Assembly: GCF_001665785.1 (NCBI RefSeq)
Contig: NZ_LZSO01000029.1
Span: 149,975-213,974 of the forward strand
Length of the DNA stretch: 64,000 nt
DNA from: Mycolicibacterium peregrinum
Lineage (GTDB): Bacteria > Actinomycetota > Actinomycetes > Mycobacteriales > Mycobacteriaceae
Reading direction: 5' to 3'
Shown: one piece after another, positions 8,512 to 17,362 of the stretch
Numbering within the stretch: position 1 is the stretch's first letter
How the letters are laid out: each line of letters opens with the position of its first letter
Notes under the pieces: generated by a model
Seen by the model: only the letters and a program-made list of their open reading frames with translations
Database searches by the model: none
What the model was told of the DNA's origin: nothing
Translations under genes and position numbers: made by a program

Positions 8512-9285
8512 TCAGCATTCCCAGATCGAGCACAGCTGGGGGTTCATGGCGGCGAACACGTCCTCGTCGGCAGGCGCCGGCCACTGTGTGGCGGGCGTTC
8601 CGCTGGACCACAGGCTCAGTTCGGTCACCGTACTTCCCACTGCTGACAGGTACACGTGCGCCGTGATGTGCTTGTCCGGCAGTCGAATTTCGGCGGCCAC
8701 TTGATTACAGCCGCCGCGTTGCACGCTCAGGCAGAACTGCTTCGGAGTCGTCATGGTCAGTTGCGCTGTCGGAGAGGTGGTCTGGCATTCGGTCAGCGTG
8801 TCCAACGTGGCGGTGAACAACGCGTGTGCGGTCTGGCCCATGGTCCAGGGATCGCCGGGATAGTGGACGATCACTTGTTGCGCCGACCAGTTGCCCTCGC
8901 CTCGATCGATCAGAGAGCGTGCGTTGTCGCCGCCGAGTTGCGCCGGCGTGCCTCCACACAGGCTGTCGATCTGGAACGTGTTGCTTCCCAGCGGTTGTGC
9001 GGAGTCAGCCAGATTGGGCCAGTGCTGAGAGCCGTTGAGTGGGAGGCGATTGGAGTGGATCCACGCGGCCGTGGGCATTGCGGCGGCGGGCGGAGCCGTC
9101 GTCGACACCGGGCCGGCAGCAGGACTCTTCGCCGGGTGCGACATGCCTCCGGTCGTGGAGGAGGCATCGGGGCTGGGGGTGCCGGCAACCGGGGCGTTCT
9201 GGCATGACGTCAGGCCCGCCACCATGGCGCCCGCGGAGACGACGATCGAGACTGCGCGCGTCAGCTTCACCAGTTCGCCTGTCAT
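8512..9285 (-). CDS. Lipoprotein with PknH-like extracellular sensor domain
   Basis: A 257-residue exported protein. The first 28 residues form a lipoprotein signal with lipobox LTSC (Cys28), then a Ser/Pro/Ala-rich linker to about residue 65. The rest resembles the PknH C-terminal sensor domain: WSAQQVIVHY, several cysteines (SLCGG, TECQ, FCLSVQRGGCNQ, LCSIWEC) suited to disulfides, and a beta-rich pattern. Free-standing mycobacterial lipoproteins of this type are common and their ligands are unknown. It is monocistronic on the minus strand; the 174 bases between it and the next gene (9286-9459) show no gene. The PknH-like assignment is by resemblance, without alignment. Confidence 0.75.
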   Translation of the reverse strand: MTGELVKLTRAVSIVVSAGAMVAGLTSCQNAPVAGTPSPDASSTTGGMSHPAKSPAAGPVSTTAPPAAAMPTAAWIHSNRLPLNGSQHWPNLADSAQPLGSNTFQIDSLCGGTPAQLGGDNARSLIDRGEGNWSAQQVIVHYPGDPWTMGQTAHALFTATLDTLTECQTTSPTAQLTMTTPKQFCLSVQRGGCNQVAAEIRLPDKHITAHVYLSAVGSTVTELSLWSSGTPATQWPAPADEDVFAAMNPQLCSIWEC

Positions 9286-9459
9286 CGGTCAGCATCCCAG
9301 ATACGGCGGCGAGTACATATCGGAAGCCTAACGGCGCTGCTGCGCCGGTCATGCCAGGAATTCCGTTGCGAGAGACGGGCTGCCAAGTACCTGAGGATTT
9401 AATGCGAAGTGGCGCGGATCGTGTGCCGCCGGGTGTAGTACGGCTTGGTGTCGGTGACC

Positions 9460-10056
9460 TTATGCGGTGCGGCGGAACAGATAGAACCGCGCTGCGTTCG
9501 CCCCGTTGTGGTCCATCGCCGGCTCGTCCCCGCTGGACAGCAGTGTCCAGTCCGTGCTGAAGCGCCGGAGCACTTCGTCGAACCCGATCCCGGGCACACC
9601 CATGGATGCGCCCGGGATGAACGCCACGATCAGCAGTTGTGCTTCGGGGGCGGCCACCGCAGTGACCTCCCGGACGTAGGCGTTGCGGTCGTCGGCGTTC
9701 ATGCCGTGCAGGCAGCCACTGTCGACGATGAGATCGAATTCACCCCCGATGCCTGACCAACTCAGTTGTGTCACATCGGCTTTGGCGAAGATTGCGGGCA
9801 GCCCGGCGGCCTTGGCGCGGGCTTTCTTCAGCGGTTTGGCCACGTAGTCCACACCGGTGACCCGCCAACCGTGTCTGGCCAGGTACACCGCGTTGTCCCC
9901 GGTACCACAGCCCACGTCGAGCGCGGTCCCGGGAGGCGACAACGGGTGTGTGGTGCCTTCGACGATCGACATCAGGCTGTGCGCCAACGGGTGGCCGTCC
10001 CAGGGGGTGAACCCCACCCGGTACAGCCACCGGAACAAGCGTTGGCGCGAACTCAC
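9460..10056 (-). CDS. Class I SAM-dependent methyltransferase
   Basis: A 198-residue Rossmann methyltransferase with motif I ALDVGCGTGDNAVYLA at about residues 45-60, the acidic loop VTGVDYVAKPL, and motif IV FDLIVDSGCLHGM. The overall pattern resembles thiopurine/tellurite-type small-molecule methyltransferases. It starts four bases after the stop of the upstream PPOX gene (10061-10486), so the two form an operon. The substrate cannot be inferred. Confidence 0.85.
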   Translation of the reverse strand: MSSRQRLFRWLYRVGFTPWDGHPLAHSLMSIVEGTTHPLSPPGTALDVGCGTGDNAVYLARHGWRVTGVDYVAKPLKKARAKAAGLPAIFAKADVTQLSWSGIGGEFDLIVDSGCLHGMNADDRNAYVREVTAVAAPEAQLLIVAFIPGASMGVPGIGFDEVLRRFSTDWTLLSSGDEPAMDHNGANAARFYLFRRTA

Positions 10057-10060
10057 CGAG

Positions 10061-10486
10061 CTAGAGCGAACCCAGGTCGGAGGACAGCCAGTGCTCGGGC
10101 TTGAGATAGATGGTGACGCCCTCGCCGTGCTCGCGGCGGGCGAACTCCAGATACGGTTCCACCTTCTCCGGCGGCAGATAGCGTTTCACCATTTCGACGA
10201 GCTGATCGTCGGTGGAGGGTTCGATGCGGCTCACCGCACCGTCGACGGCCACGTAGCGCACCGACGGCTCCAGACGTTCGGCCATCAACGAGAAATGGCC
10301 GGCCGCCTCGATCAACCGGTGCTTGCGGGAACCCAGGCCGGTCTGGACCCATGGTTCCCCGCCGGGGGTGTACTGGTACCAGATCGGGACGGTCAGCGGG
10401 CCACGCTTGTCACCTGCATAAACCGACAGTGCGGCGATGTGCGGTTCAGCCAGAAATTGTTCGCGTTCTTCCTTGGAAAGGGCCAT
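10061..10486 (-). CDS. Pyridoxamine 5'-phosphate oxidase family protein
   Basis: A 141-residue PPOX-fold protein, beginning MALSKEEREQFLAEPHIAAL and containing GPLTVPIWYQYTPGG, GSRKHRLIEAAGHFSLMAE and a C-terminal VTIYLKPEHWLSSDLG. Proteins of this shape in mycobacteria often bind F420 or haem breakdown products; none of that is directly visible. It heads a two-gene unit with the methyltransferase at 9460-10056. The ATG at 10486 lies 148 bases from the divergent LLM oxidoreductase. Confidence 0.85.
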   Translation of the reverse strand: MALSKEEREQFLAEPHIAALSVYAGDKRGPLTVPIWYQYTPGGEPWVQTGLGSRKHRLIEAAGHFSLMAERLEPSVRYVAVDGAVSRIEPSTDDQLVEMVKRYLPPEKVEPYLEFARREHGEGVTIYLKPEHWLSSDLGSL

Positions 10487-10552
10487 GTTGACAGCCTAGA
10501 CCGAGTTTGAAAGAACCTGCCGGGCAACGGTTTCAGCTGACAGCGGACGTCG

Positions 10553-10605
10553 AGTGGCCAGTTTTTGCGCGGCCCCGGTCAATTTGTGTGCGACATCTGG
10601 CCACT
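10553..10605. repeat. Spaced inverted repeat AGTGGCCAG / CTGGCCACT
   Basis: Nine-base arms at 10553-10561 and 10597-10605 are perfect inverses, 35 bases apart, in the short divergent gap before the LLM oxidoreductase start at 10635. The core AGTGGCCA/TGGCCACT is the same as the outer arms of the hairpin at 1913-1965. It may be an operator, an mRNA hairpin, or a degenerate copy of the same dispersed repeat. Confidence 0.5.
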
Positions 10606-10634
10606 GGGCGCGCGGCGTCGTAAAGTCGGGATCC

Positions 10635-11624
10635 ATGCGCTTTGGACTCTTCATCCCGCAGGGCTGGCGTCTCGACCTCGTCGACATTCCCACCGAAAAC
10701 CACTGGTCGGTGATGCGTGACCTGGCCGCTTACGCCGATGCCGGCGCCTGGGACTCCCTGTGGGTCTACGACCACTTCCACACCGTTCCGGTGCCGACCG
10801 ACGAGGCCACGCACGAGGCCTGGTCGCTGATGGCTGCGTACGCGGCGACGACGTCGCGCATCAAACTCGGCCAGATGTGCACCGCGATGTCGTACCGCAA
10901 CCCCGCCTACCTGGCGAAGATCGCCGCCACCACCGACATCATCTCGGGTGGCCGCGTGCAGATGGGTATCGGCGGCGGCTGGTACGAGCACGAGTGGCGC
11001 GCGTACGGCTACGGATTCCCGTCGGCCGGGGTGCGGCTGGGCCGGCTCGACGAAGGCGTGCAGATCATGTGCGACGCCTGGCGTGACGGGCGGGTCAGCT
11101 TCGACGGCAAACATTATCAGGTCGACGGTGCCATAGTGGCCCCGAAGCCACTGCAGGACAACGGAATTCCGATGTGGATCGCCGGCGGCGGAGAGAAGGT
11201 CACACTCCGCATCGCGGCCAAGTACGCGCAGTACACCAACTTCACCTCCGAACCCGAGGGATTCGCGCACAAGTCCGAGGTGCTCGCCGGACACTGCCGC
11301 GACGTCGGCACCGACTACACCGCGATCGTGCGGTCGGCCAACTTCAACGCCGTCATCGGCGAATCTGAGGCCGACGTAGCCGAACGCGTCGCGCGACTGC
11401 GGGCCCGGCAGGTGCCGGTGGCCGGGGAGGCTGCCGTCGACGCCATGCTCGCCAACGCCACCGCACCCGAATCAGCAAGCGGCACACCCGAACAGGCCAT
11501 CGAGAAGCTCAAGCGGCTGCGCGACCTCGGGTGTGAGTACGCCATTCTGTACTTCCCCGAGGCGGCCTACGACCGGTCCGGTATCGAACTGTTCGAGCGA
11601 GAGGTCATCCCTGCACTGGGCTGA
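10635..11624 (+). CDS. LLM class F420-dependent oxidoreductase
   Basis: A 329-residue luciferase-like TIM-barrel enzyme, probably F420-dependent. Markers are the N-terminal MRFGLFIPQGW, SLWVYDHFH, the loop AATTDIISGGRVQMGIGGGWYEHEW and the C-terminal LGCEYAILYFPEAAYD. ATG 10635 is chosen because the family starts at this point; an open frame upstream to 10554 would cross the inverted repeat. The last 20 bases overlap the 3' end of the minus-strand SnoaL-like gene. It belongs to the subgroup annotated as TIGR03560-like; the substrate is unknown. Confidence 0.9.
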   Translation: MRFGLFIPQGWRLDLVDIPTENHWSVMRDLAAYADAGAWDSLWVYDHFHTVPVPTDEATHEAWSLMAAYAATTSRIKLGQMCTAMSYRNPAYLAKIAATTDIISGGRVQMGIGGGWYEHEWRAYGYGFPSAGVRLGRLDEGVQIMCDAWRDGRVSFDGKHYQVDGAIVAPKPLQDNGIPMWIAGGGEKVTLRIAAKYAQYTNFTSEPEGFAHKSEVLAGHCRDVGTDYTAIVRSANFNAVIGESEADVAERVARLRARQVPVAGEAAVDAMLANATAPESASGTPEQAIEKLKRLRDLGCEYAILYFPEAAYDRSGIELFEREVIPALG

Positions 11625-11991
11625 CCTGGTAAAACGCGATGCGCCAGCCCGCCTGGCCGTAGGTGACCAGGACGCTGAGATTCAGTGGGATCACCGTGCC
11701 GTCGGGGCGGGTGAAGTTCGCGCGCAGGTAACCGAGTGCCGCATCCTGGGCGGGCCGGCGGGTCTCGTGGAACGAGTAGTCCACGGTCGGTCCGACCGGC
11801 TGGGATTCGTAGTAGTCGAACACCCCCTGGCGTCCGACGGTGTGCGGGTGCAGGCCTTGAAAGATGGCGTCCTCGGTGAACACGTCGGCCACCCGCTGGG
11901 GATCGTGGGCGGCGATGCCGGCCTGCCACTCGTCGAGTACCTGGCGCAGGATCTGCTCCGTACCTTCAGTGTCCGGCACTTTGACCTCCAT
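11605..11991 (-). CDS. SnoaL-like / NTF2-fold protein
   Basis: A 128-residue NTF2-fold domain protein (SgcJ/EcaC-like). Typical features are the N-terminal helix DEWQAGIAAHDPQRVADVFTEDAIFQG and the strands FDYYESQPVGPTVDYSFHE and PLNLSVLVTYGQAGWRIAFYQVSPV. Such domains act as small cyclases, hydrolases or ligand binders. Its ATG lies 26 bases inside the 3' end of the upstream SDR gene, indicating translational coupling. It shares 20 bases tail to tail with the LLM gene. Confidence 0.82.
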   Translation of the reverse strand: MEVKVPDTEGTEQILRQVLDEWQAGIAAHDPQRVADVFTEDAIFQGLHPHTVGRQGVFDYYESQPVGPTVDYSFHETRRPAQDAALGYLRANFTRPDGTVIPLNLSVLVTYGQAGWRIAFYQVSPVQG

Positions 11992-12679
11992 CGACGTGCA
12001 GGATCTCGCCGGTCACGAATCCGGCCTGCTCCAAGTACAGCACTGCGGTGACAACGTCATCGATGGCGCCCATGTGGCCGATCGGGTGTAGCGCGTCGAG
12101 GAACTCGTGTGTCTCCGGCGCATGCATGGGCGTGCGGATGGTGCCCAATGCCACCGCGTTGGCCCGGATCCCGCGAGACCCGTACTCCACCGCCAGTGCC
12201 CTGGTCGCAGCGTTCAGCCCACCCTTGGTGAGCGACGCCAGCGCCGAGGGCACCTGCGAATTGGCGTGGTCGACCAGGCTCGTCGAGATCGTGACGATGT
12301 GCCCGCCCTCGTCGTGCGATTCGAAGGCCCTGATCCCGGCTCGGGTCAGCTCGAAGAATCCCCGCTGATTCACTCCGGTGATGGCGTCGTAGTCGTCGTC
12401 GGTGTACTCGGTGAACGGTTTGGCGATGAAGATGCCGGCGTTGTTGACGATGGTGTCGACGCGGCCGAATCGCTGCACGGCGGCGTCGATCACCCGCTGA
12501 CCGACACCAGGCTGCCCGATGTCGCCGGCGACCGCCAGCACCATCGGGTCGTCGCTCTCGCCGATCGTGCGGGAGTTGGCGACGACGGCGTATCCGAGCT
12601 TGCGGTATCCCGCCACCAGGGCTTCGCCGATGCCCTGAGAGGCGCCGGTGATGACTGCGACGTGCGGTGTGGTGCTCAT
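11966..12679 (-). CDS. SDR family protein lacking the catalytic tyrosine
   Basis: A 237-residue short-chain dehydrogenase fold. The cofactor loop is TGASQGIGEAL, the NNAG motif is present (IVNNAGIF), and the C-terminal GEILHVDGGQSAGH is classical. In the active site the serine (ISTS) and lysine (SLTK) are present, but the position of tyrosine in YxxxK is alanine (ALASLTK). It may therefore be a binding or altered-chemistry member. It is followed by, and overlaps, the SnoaL-like gene, and is divergent from a LysR regulator (117-base gap), which is the likely controller. Confidence 0.85.
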   Translation of the reverse strand: MSTTPHVAVITGASQGIGEALVAGYRKLGYAVVANSRTIGESDDPMVLAVAGDIGQPGVGQRVIDAAVQRFGRVDTIVNNAGIFIAKPFTEYTDDDYDAITGVNQRGFFELTRAGIRAFESHDEGGHIVTISTSLVDHANSQVPSALASLTKGGLNAATRALAVEYGSRGIRANAVALGTIRTPMHAPETHEFLDALHPIGHMGAIDDVVTAVLYLEQAGFVTGEILHVDGGQSAGH

Positions 12680-12796
12680 TGAGGTGGTCCTTTCTGGTCC
12701 GATGTACCGCTCAACGCGGCCGCAGTACGTGGCGATGTCCGTCCGATGTGACGGGATGGCTCGTTGCTGAGAGGTTCTGCCTAATAGGCTGCGACG

Positions 12797-13729
12797 GTGG
12801 AACTGCGCCAGTTGCGGTACTTCGTCGCCGTCGCCGAGGAACTGAACTTCGGCCGCGCTGCCGTGCGACTACGTATCGCGGGGCCGTCTTTGTCCCAGCA
12901 GATCAAGGCGCTGGAACGCGATCTCAAGGTACAGCTGTTCGACCGTGACCGGCGCTCGGTTGCGCTGACCCAAGCGGGCGCCGCACTGTTACCCGGTGCG
13001 CGGGACCTGATTCACCAGGCCGACGAATTACGCAGGCAGGCACAAGGTTTGGCGGTGCCAGAGCCGGTGCGGATCGGGTACGTCAACTGGCGCCCCACCG
13101 ATTTGGCCGAGCGAGCCGCCGGGGTGGCGCAGCTGCGGGTGGACACCTGGGTGATGCCCTCGCACGCCCAGGCCGCGCGGGTGGCCGACGGCACCTTGGA
13201 CCTGGCGATCTGTTGGGTGCAGAACTCCGACCTCGAGGCCCTGGGGCTCGATGCCCGGTTGATGGGTGTCGACCGGCTCTATGCCCTGTTCGCGGGATCC
13301 GACGAGACGCCGGTGAACGCCGCCGACGTGTTGGTACTGGTGGATGCCGACGACACCAGCTGGTCCTCTTGGAACCGGTATAGCGAGCAGTTCGCCGCCG
13401 ACACGGGGGCACGCGCCATGCGGACCGACGACGGCGGCGTCACCGGGCCGACGTTCTTCGAGCACGTCCGTGAACTTCGGCGACCGGTGCTCAACAATCC
13501 CAAGGGGCAGGACGCGGTGCTGCCCAAGGGCCTGGTACGGCGTCCGGTACTGGCCCCAGTGCCGCTGTGGACCTGGTCATTGGTTTGGCGTCGCGATGAG
13601 GACAGTGCGTCCGTGCGCGCGGTTGTCGACGCGTTCACGCGCGGCGTCGGTGATCTCGGTGTCCGCGAGGACGGAACCTGGCTGCCCGCCGACGACCCGT
13701 ATCGCCAGCGCGGCGAGCGCGGCGAGTAG
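12797..13729 (+). CDS. LysR family transcriptional regulator
   Basis: A 310-residue LysR regulator. The N-terminal winged helix is canonical: MELRQLRYFVAVAEELNFGR, then IAGPSLSQQIKALERDLKVQLFDRD, residues 1-60. The effector domain follows from about residue 90. The start is GTG 12797. It is divergent from the SDR/SnoaL pair, the usual arrangement for LysR control of an adjacent operon. Unusually, its 3' end overlaps the convergent MFS gene by 153 bases, so the last 50 residues are encoded opposite the transporter C-terminus. Confidence 0.9.
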   Translation: MELRQLRYFVAVAEELNFGRAAVRLRIAGPSLSQQIKALERDLKVQLFDRDRRSVALTQAGAALLPGARDLIHQADELRRQAQGLAVPEPVRIGYVNWRPTDLAERAAGVAQLRVDTWVMPSHAQAARVADGTLDLAICWVQNSDLEALGLDARLMGVDRLYALFAGSDETPVNAADVLVLVDADDTSWSSWNRYSEQFAADTGARAMRTDDGGVTGPTFFEHVRELRRPVLNNPKGQDAVLPKGLVRRPVLAPVPLWTWSLVWRRDEDSASVRAVVDAFTRGVGDLGVREDGTWLPADDPYRQRGERGE

Positions 13730-14806
13730 CACCACCAGCGCTCCGACGGCCAGCGCGATCCGAAAACCGTTGTGCACGAATGGGGACACCGCGACGGGCC
13801 CGATGATCTGCCCGACGGAGTAACCCGCCGTCAGCAGCGCCACTGCGCCTGGGAATTGCAGCTGCCGCCCGGCCGCCAGGGCCAGGGTGCTGATACCGAT
13901 GAAGGTTCCGCCGAACAGGACGGCACCGAGGACGGCCGCGACGCCGCTTCCGGTGCAGGCCAGCCCGATTCCCCCGGCCTGTAACAGCAGCGCCCCGGTG
14001 AGCAGCACCGGATGGGAGTAGCGGGAGCTCAGTCGCGCCCACAGTGCGGCAGAGGGGATCGCCGCCAATCCGACCACCAGCCACGCGCCGATACCGAGCC
14101 GGCCCGGCGAGTTCTGTGCGATGGCGGCCACCAAAAAGGTGCCGGCGATGATGTACCCGATGCCTTCGAGGGTGTAGCTGCCGAAGAGCAGCGCGAAGGG
14201 GCGCCGCGTGGTCTTGCGTTGGTCGGCATGGGCTTTCACCTCGCTTGGGGTGGTAGCCGGACGCATGAACCAGGCGGCCACGCTCAACGCCGCCGTGCAA
14301 CCGGCTGCCAGCCACCACGCGCCCTGCCATCCGGCCTGGGCCGGGAGGCCGAACACCAGGGCGGCGGACAGGGCGATGCCGATGCCCACGCCGCCGAAGG
14401 CCCAGCCGGGCAGATGCGGCGGGTGGCCGTGGAGATGATCCAGCACGGTGTTGACGGCGATGACGAACACCAGTGCGCTGGCCGCCCCGGCGGCCAGTCG
14501 CAGCGCCATCCAACCGAAGGCATTGCCGGTCAACGGCATCGCGGCCAGGCTGACCACCAACACGATGAGCGAAATCCGGCACGCCGGCATCGAACGCGAC
14601 AGACGCGGCGAGAATGCACCGGCAACCGCGCCCAGCAGATAGCCGACATAGTTGGCGGTGGCCAGGTGTCCGGCCGCCTGCGGAGTGAGGCCGGCCTGCG
14701 CGGTCATCAACGGCAGGATCGGGGTGTAGACGAAGCGTCCGATCCCCATTGCGGCGGCCAGCACCGCGGCCGTGCGGGCGACATGCAACCAAGGGGCTTT
14801 TGGCAT
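13577..14806 (-). CDS. YbfB/YjiJ family MFS transporter
   Basis: A 12-helix major facilitator, about 409 residues from ATG 14806 (an in-frame start at 14872 would add 22 residues without membrane character). The first helix contains AAAMGIGRFVYTPILPLM, characteristic of the YbfB/YjiJ group. Later helices include GYLLGAVAGAFSPRLSRS and FGGVGIGIALSAALVFGLP. The final about 35 residues beyond the last helix are polar and lie antisense to the LysR 3' end. The substrate is unknown; efflux or metabolite uptake are both possible. Confidence 0.85.
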   Translation of the reverse strand: MPKAPWLHVARTAAVLAAAMGIGRFVYTPILPLMTAQAGLTPQAAGHLATANYVGYLLGAVAGAFSPRLSRSMPACRISLIVLVVSLAAMPLTGNAFGWMALRLAAGAASALVFVIAVNTVLDHLHGHPPHLPGWAFGGVGIGIALSAALVFGLPAQAGWQGAWWLAAGCTAALSVAAWFMRPATTPSEVKAHADQRKTTRRPFALLFGSYTLEGIGYIIAGTFLVAAIAQNSPGRLGIGAWLVVGLAAIPSAALWARLSSRYSHPVLLTGALLLQAGGIGLACTGSGVAAVLGAVLFGGTFIGISTLALAAGRQLQFPGAVALLTAGYSVGQIIGPVAVSPFVHNGFRIALAVGALVVLLAALAALAIRVVGGQPGSVLADTEITDAARERVDNRAHGRTVLIATPNQ

Positions 14807-14962
14807 TGCCTCATGGTCTGCCGGAGTGGCCGGGCCTGCCACGTCCAGTTGACTTTCAGCTGGGAGGTCCAACCTCCCACCGCAGGTAGCGCCACGGCCC
14901 GTGCGGAAAGGCCGTCAAACGTACATTGCGTGACTGGCAGATTGCCGTAAAAGGTATGTCGG

Positions 14963-15397
14963 GTGAAACGTGCGGTGGATCGGCGCCGTGATGTGCTCCA
15001 TGATCCCCACGTGACGCTGATATCACGGGAGTTCGGGAGCGGAAGCGTGTCCGCCCCAACAGTCGGGGCCGACGTGGCCGCGGTGCTCAACCCCTTGCCG
15101 CGCACGGCTTCCCGCGTGGCCGCCGCGATTGAGTGTTCCCGGCCCGTGCACAGCGCTGACGTCGCCCAATCGCGCCTGTTCGAGGACATTCTGATCGGCG
15201 AGATCGCCGAGCTGCGGGATCTTCTCGCCGCGACCGAGCTGCGGTGGCGGCGGCTTCGGGAACGCAGCCGGGTGGCCGACGCGCCGATGCCCGAGGCGCT
15301 GGTCCGGCTGCACGGACGCATCGCCGAGGCCGAGCGGTTGCTGGTCCAACTTCGGTGCCGGTTCGGATACGAGGGAGATTCACTCCGCGTGATTTGA
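14963..15397 (+). CDS. Hypothetical protein with C-terminal coiled-coil
   Basis: A 144-residue open frame from GTG 14963 (alternative GTG at 15010). I do not recognise the family. The second half, from about residue 75, is strongly helical and charged: SRLFEDILIGEIAELRDLL, then RWRRLRERSRVADAPMPEA, then RLHGRIAEAERLLVQLRCRFGY. This heptad-like pattern suggests a coiled-coil. Overlapping antisense frames in this stretch look less protein-like. It stands alone between the MFS start and the convergent alcohol dehydrogenase end. Confidence 0.5.
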   Translation: MKRAVDRRRDVLHDPHVTLISREFGSGSVSAPTVGADVAAVLNPLPRTASRVAAAIECSRPVHSADVAQSRLFEDILIGEIAELRDLLAATELRWRRLRERSRVADAPMPEALVRLHGRIAEAERLLVQLRCRFGYEGDSLRVI

Positions 15398-15440
15398 ATT
15401 CCGCGGGTGCGCTCAGGACGTTCCGGCGCCGTCGGCGGGG

Positions 15441-16451
15441 TCAGTCGAATGTCACGACGATCTTGTCGGCGGCGCCGGGCGTCGAGGCGGTGGTGAGTGC
15501 TTCGTCGACGCGGTCGAACGGGATGGTGTGGCTGACGATGCGGGCGTACTTCTGCCAGTTGGCGCTGAGATCCCTGGTCACCTCGAAGATCTCGTCCGGG
15601 TAGCCCATCGAGCCGACGAACGTGATCTCGTTGCTCATCACCGAGAGGAAGTCGACGGGCACCGGCTCTTTGTGGACGGCCACGACGCCGACCGTGGCGC
15701 CTTTCTTGGCCGCGGTCACCGCGGTCTGGATGACGGCCGGCACGCCCGCGGCGTCGAGGTAGATGTCGGTGTCGGCCTTGCCTCCGAACATGGCTTCGCC
15801 AGGCCCGTGCAGTTCGGTCAGGCGCTCGACCACGTTCTGCTTCCCGGAGTGGATGACGGCGTCTGCGCCGATCTCCAGCGCGGTGTCCAGTCGGGAAGCG
15901 ATGACGTCGGCGACCACGATGTGTTGCACGCCAAGTGCTTTGAAGGCCAGCGTGGCTCCCAGGCCGATCGGCCCGGCACCGAAGATGAGCACTTTGTCGG
16001 AGGGTTTGGGTGCACACCGATTGACTGCATGACGGGCGACGGCCATGGGCTCGTTGAGTGCGGCCACCTCGAACGGGATGTGATCGGGGATCACCTCGAC
16101 GTGGGTTCCGCGCACCGCGTCGGTGATGAGCAGATACTCGGCCAGCGCGCCCCGGCCGCCGCCGTTGCCGATGATGTCGCGGGGGGAGGCCATCGGGTCG
16201 ACGACGACGTGGTCACCGACTTTCAGTCCGTTGACGTCGGCGCCCACGGCGAGGACTTCGCCGGCGGGCTCATGGCCCAGCGGCATTCGGCCCTGGTGCG
16301 GTGGCAGTCCGCCGATCGCGATGTAGAGCGCATCGCTGCCGCAGATCCCGCACGCACGGATCTTCACCAGTACGTCTCGCGGCCCGACCTCGGGCCGGTC
16401 CACCTCGACGACGCCCGTGGTTCCGGGCCCGGTCACCACCGCCACCTTCAT
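15441..16451 (-). CDS. Zinc-dependent medium-chain alcohol dehydrogenase
   Basis: A 336-residue medium-chain dehydrogenase/reductase. Catalytic zinc ligands are visible as Cys37 in ACGICGSD and His60-Glu61 in PLGHEPAGEV. The NAD-binding loop is IFGAGPIGLGATLAFKALG. The usual four-cysteine structural-zinc lobe is absent, as in threonine/sorbitol dehydrogenase variants. Its ATG overlaps the stop of the upstream IclR gene (ATGA, 16448-16451), so it is the second gene of an IclR-ADH operon facing away from the sulfotransferase cluster. It probably oxidises an alcohol intermediate of the same pathway. Confidence 0.9.
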   Translation of the reverse strand: MKVAVVTGPGTTGVVEVDRPEVGPRDVLVKIRACGICGSDALYIAIGGLPPHQGRMPLGHEPAGEVLAVGADVNGLKVGDHVVVDPMASPRDIIGNGGGRGALAEYLLITDAVRGTHVEVIPDHIPFEVAALNEPMAVARHAVNRCAPKPSDKVLIFGAGPIGLGATLAFKALGVQHIVVADVIASRLDTALEIGADAVIHSGKQNVVERLTELHGPGEAMFGGKADTDIYLDAAGVPAVIQTAVTAAKKGATVGVVAVHKEPVPVDFLSVMSNEITFVGSMGYPDEIFEVTRDLSANWQKYARIVSHTIPFDRVDEALTTASTPGAADKIVVTFD

Positions 16452-17347
16452 GAGCTCACTCCTGGTAGACGTTCTTCGATTTGGCGGGCGGCATCGCAGA
16501 CGTATGCGCCCAGTTCGTGCACCTGGTCGGCGGTGAGCGCGGCGAACGGCGCTGCGGTCACCGACATCGTCACCGGTCCGTCGGTGTCGCGGACCGGTGC
16601 CGAGACGGTGGCGATGCGGTGGGGACCTGAGTCGTCGAGTTCGCCCGGCAGGTAGTCGACGAGGGTGAGATCGGCGAACGACCAGGCCAGGCGCCGGGTG
16701 ATGGCATCGGGCTCACCCTCACCGGCCAGGGCGCGCAGGGCGGAGTAGACGCGGACGTACTCAGGGCTGAGCCGTTCGACGACGTATCCGCGCCGGCGTA
16801 CTTCGCCCAGGACCGCCGCCAGGCGTTTCCGTAGCCCTGGAGACGGTTGCCCCACGCCGTCCAGCCAGGCCTGCTGGGCCGGCTCGGGGGCCCAGGCCAC
16901 GTAGTCGCGCCCGAACGGAGCTACCAGCGGGATCCGGAAGTCGGTGCCGATACGCGGGGCGGTGAGCGTCTCACCCATTGTTTCGACGATCTGCAGGTTT
17001 GCCCCGTCGCGATGGGCCAGAAGTACCTGTGCGCCAACCGATTCGGAAAGGTGTTGTAGCACCGGCCGAAACCCCCGGTGATTCGCCGGGCGGCCGAGTG
17101 CCGCGATGGCCGGCCCGCAGGAGTAGCCCGCGCTGTCGTCGTCGCGCACGACCCACCGATGTGTGGCCAGGGTGGTCAGGATGGCATGGCCGGTGGCCCG
17201 GCTGATGTCGAGCCGGCGGGAGATGTCGGCGAGGGTGAACGTTCGGTCGGGCTCGGCCGCCAGCAGCTGCATCACGGCGATCACCCGCTCGGTCGGCGGT
17301 GACGGCACTTGACTGGCGGTGTTCTGCCGGTCTACCTTCGGCGTCAT
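16448..17347 (-). CDS. IclR family transcriptional regulator
   Basis: A 299-residue IclR-type regulator. The winged helix occupies about residues 15-80 (ERVIAVMQLLAAEPDRTFTL, DISRRLDISRATGHAIL), followed by an IclR effector domain with GANLQIVETMGETLTAP and FRIPLVAPFGRDYVAWA. ATG 17347 fits the family start; the open frame further upstream would run antisense through the sulfotransferase and is rejected. It lies 58 bases from the divergent sulfotransferase, with a perfect 14-base palindrome between them. It probably controls both directions. Confidence 0.9.
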   Translation of the reverse strand: MTPKVDRQNTASQVPSPPTERVIAVMQLLAAEPDRTFTLADISRRLDISRATGHAILTTLATHRWVVRDDDSAGYSCGPAIAALGRPANHRGFRPVLQHLSESVGAQVLLAHRDGANLQIVETMGETLTAPRIGTDFRIPLVAPFGRDYVAWAPEPAQQAWLDGVGQPSPGLRKRLAAVLGEVRRRGYVVERLSPEYVRVYSALRALAGEGEPDAITRRLAWSFADLTLVDYLPGELDDSGPHRIATVSAPVRDTDGPVTMSVTAAPFAALTADQVHELGAYVCDAARQIEERLPGVSS

Positions 17348-17362
17348 ATTTTCGAACGCTAC

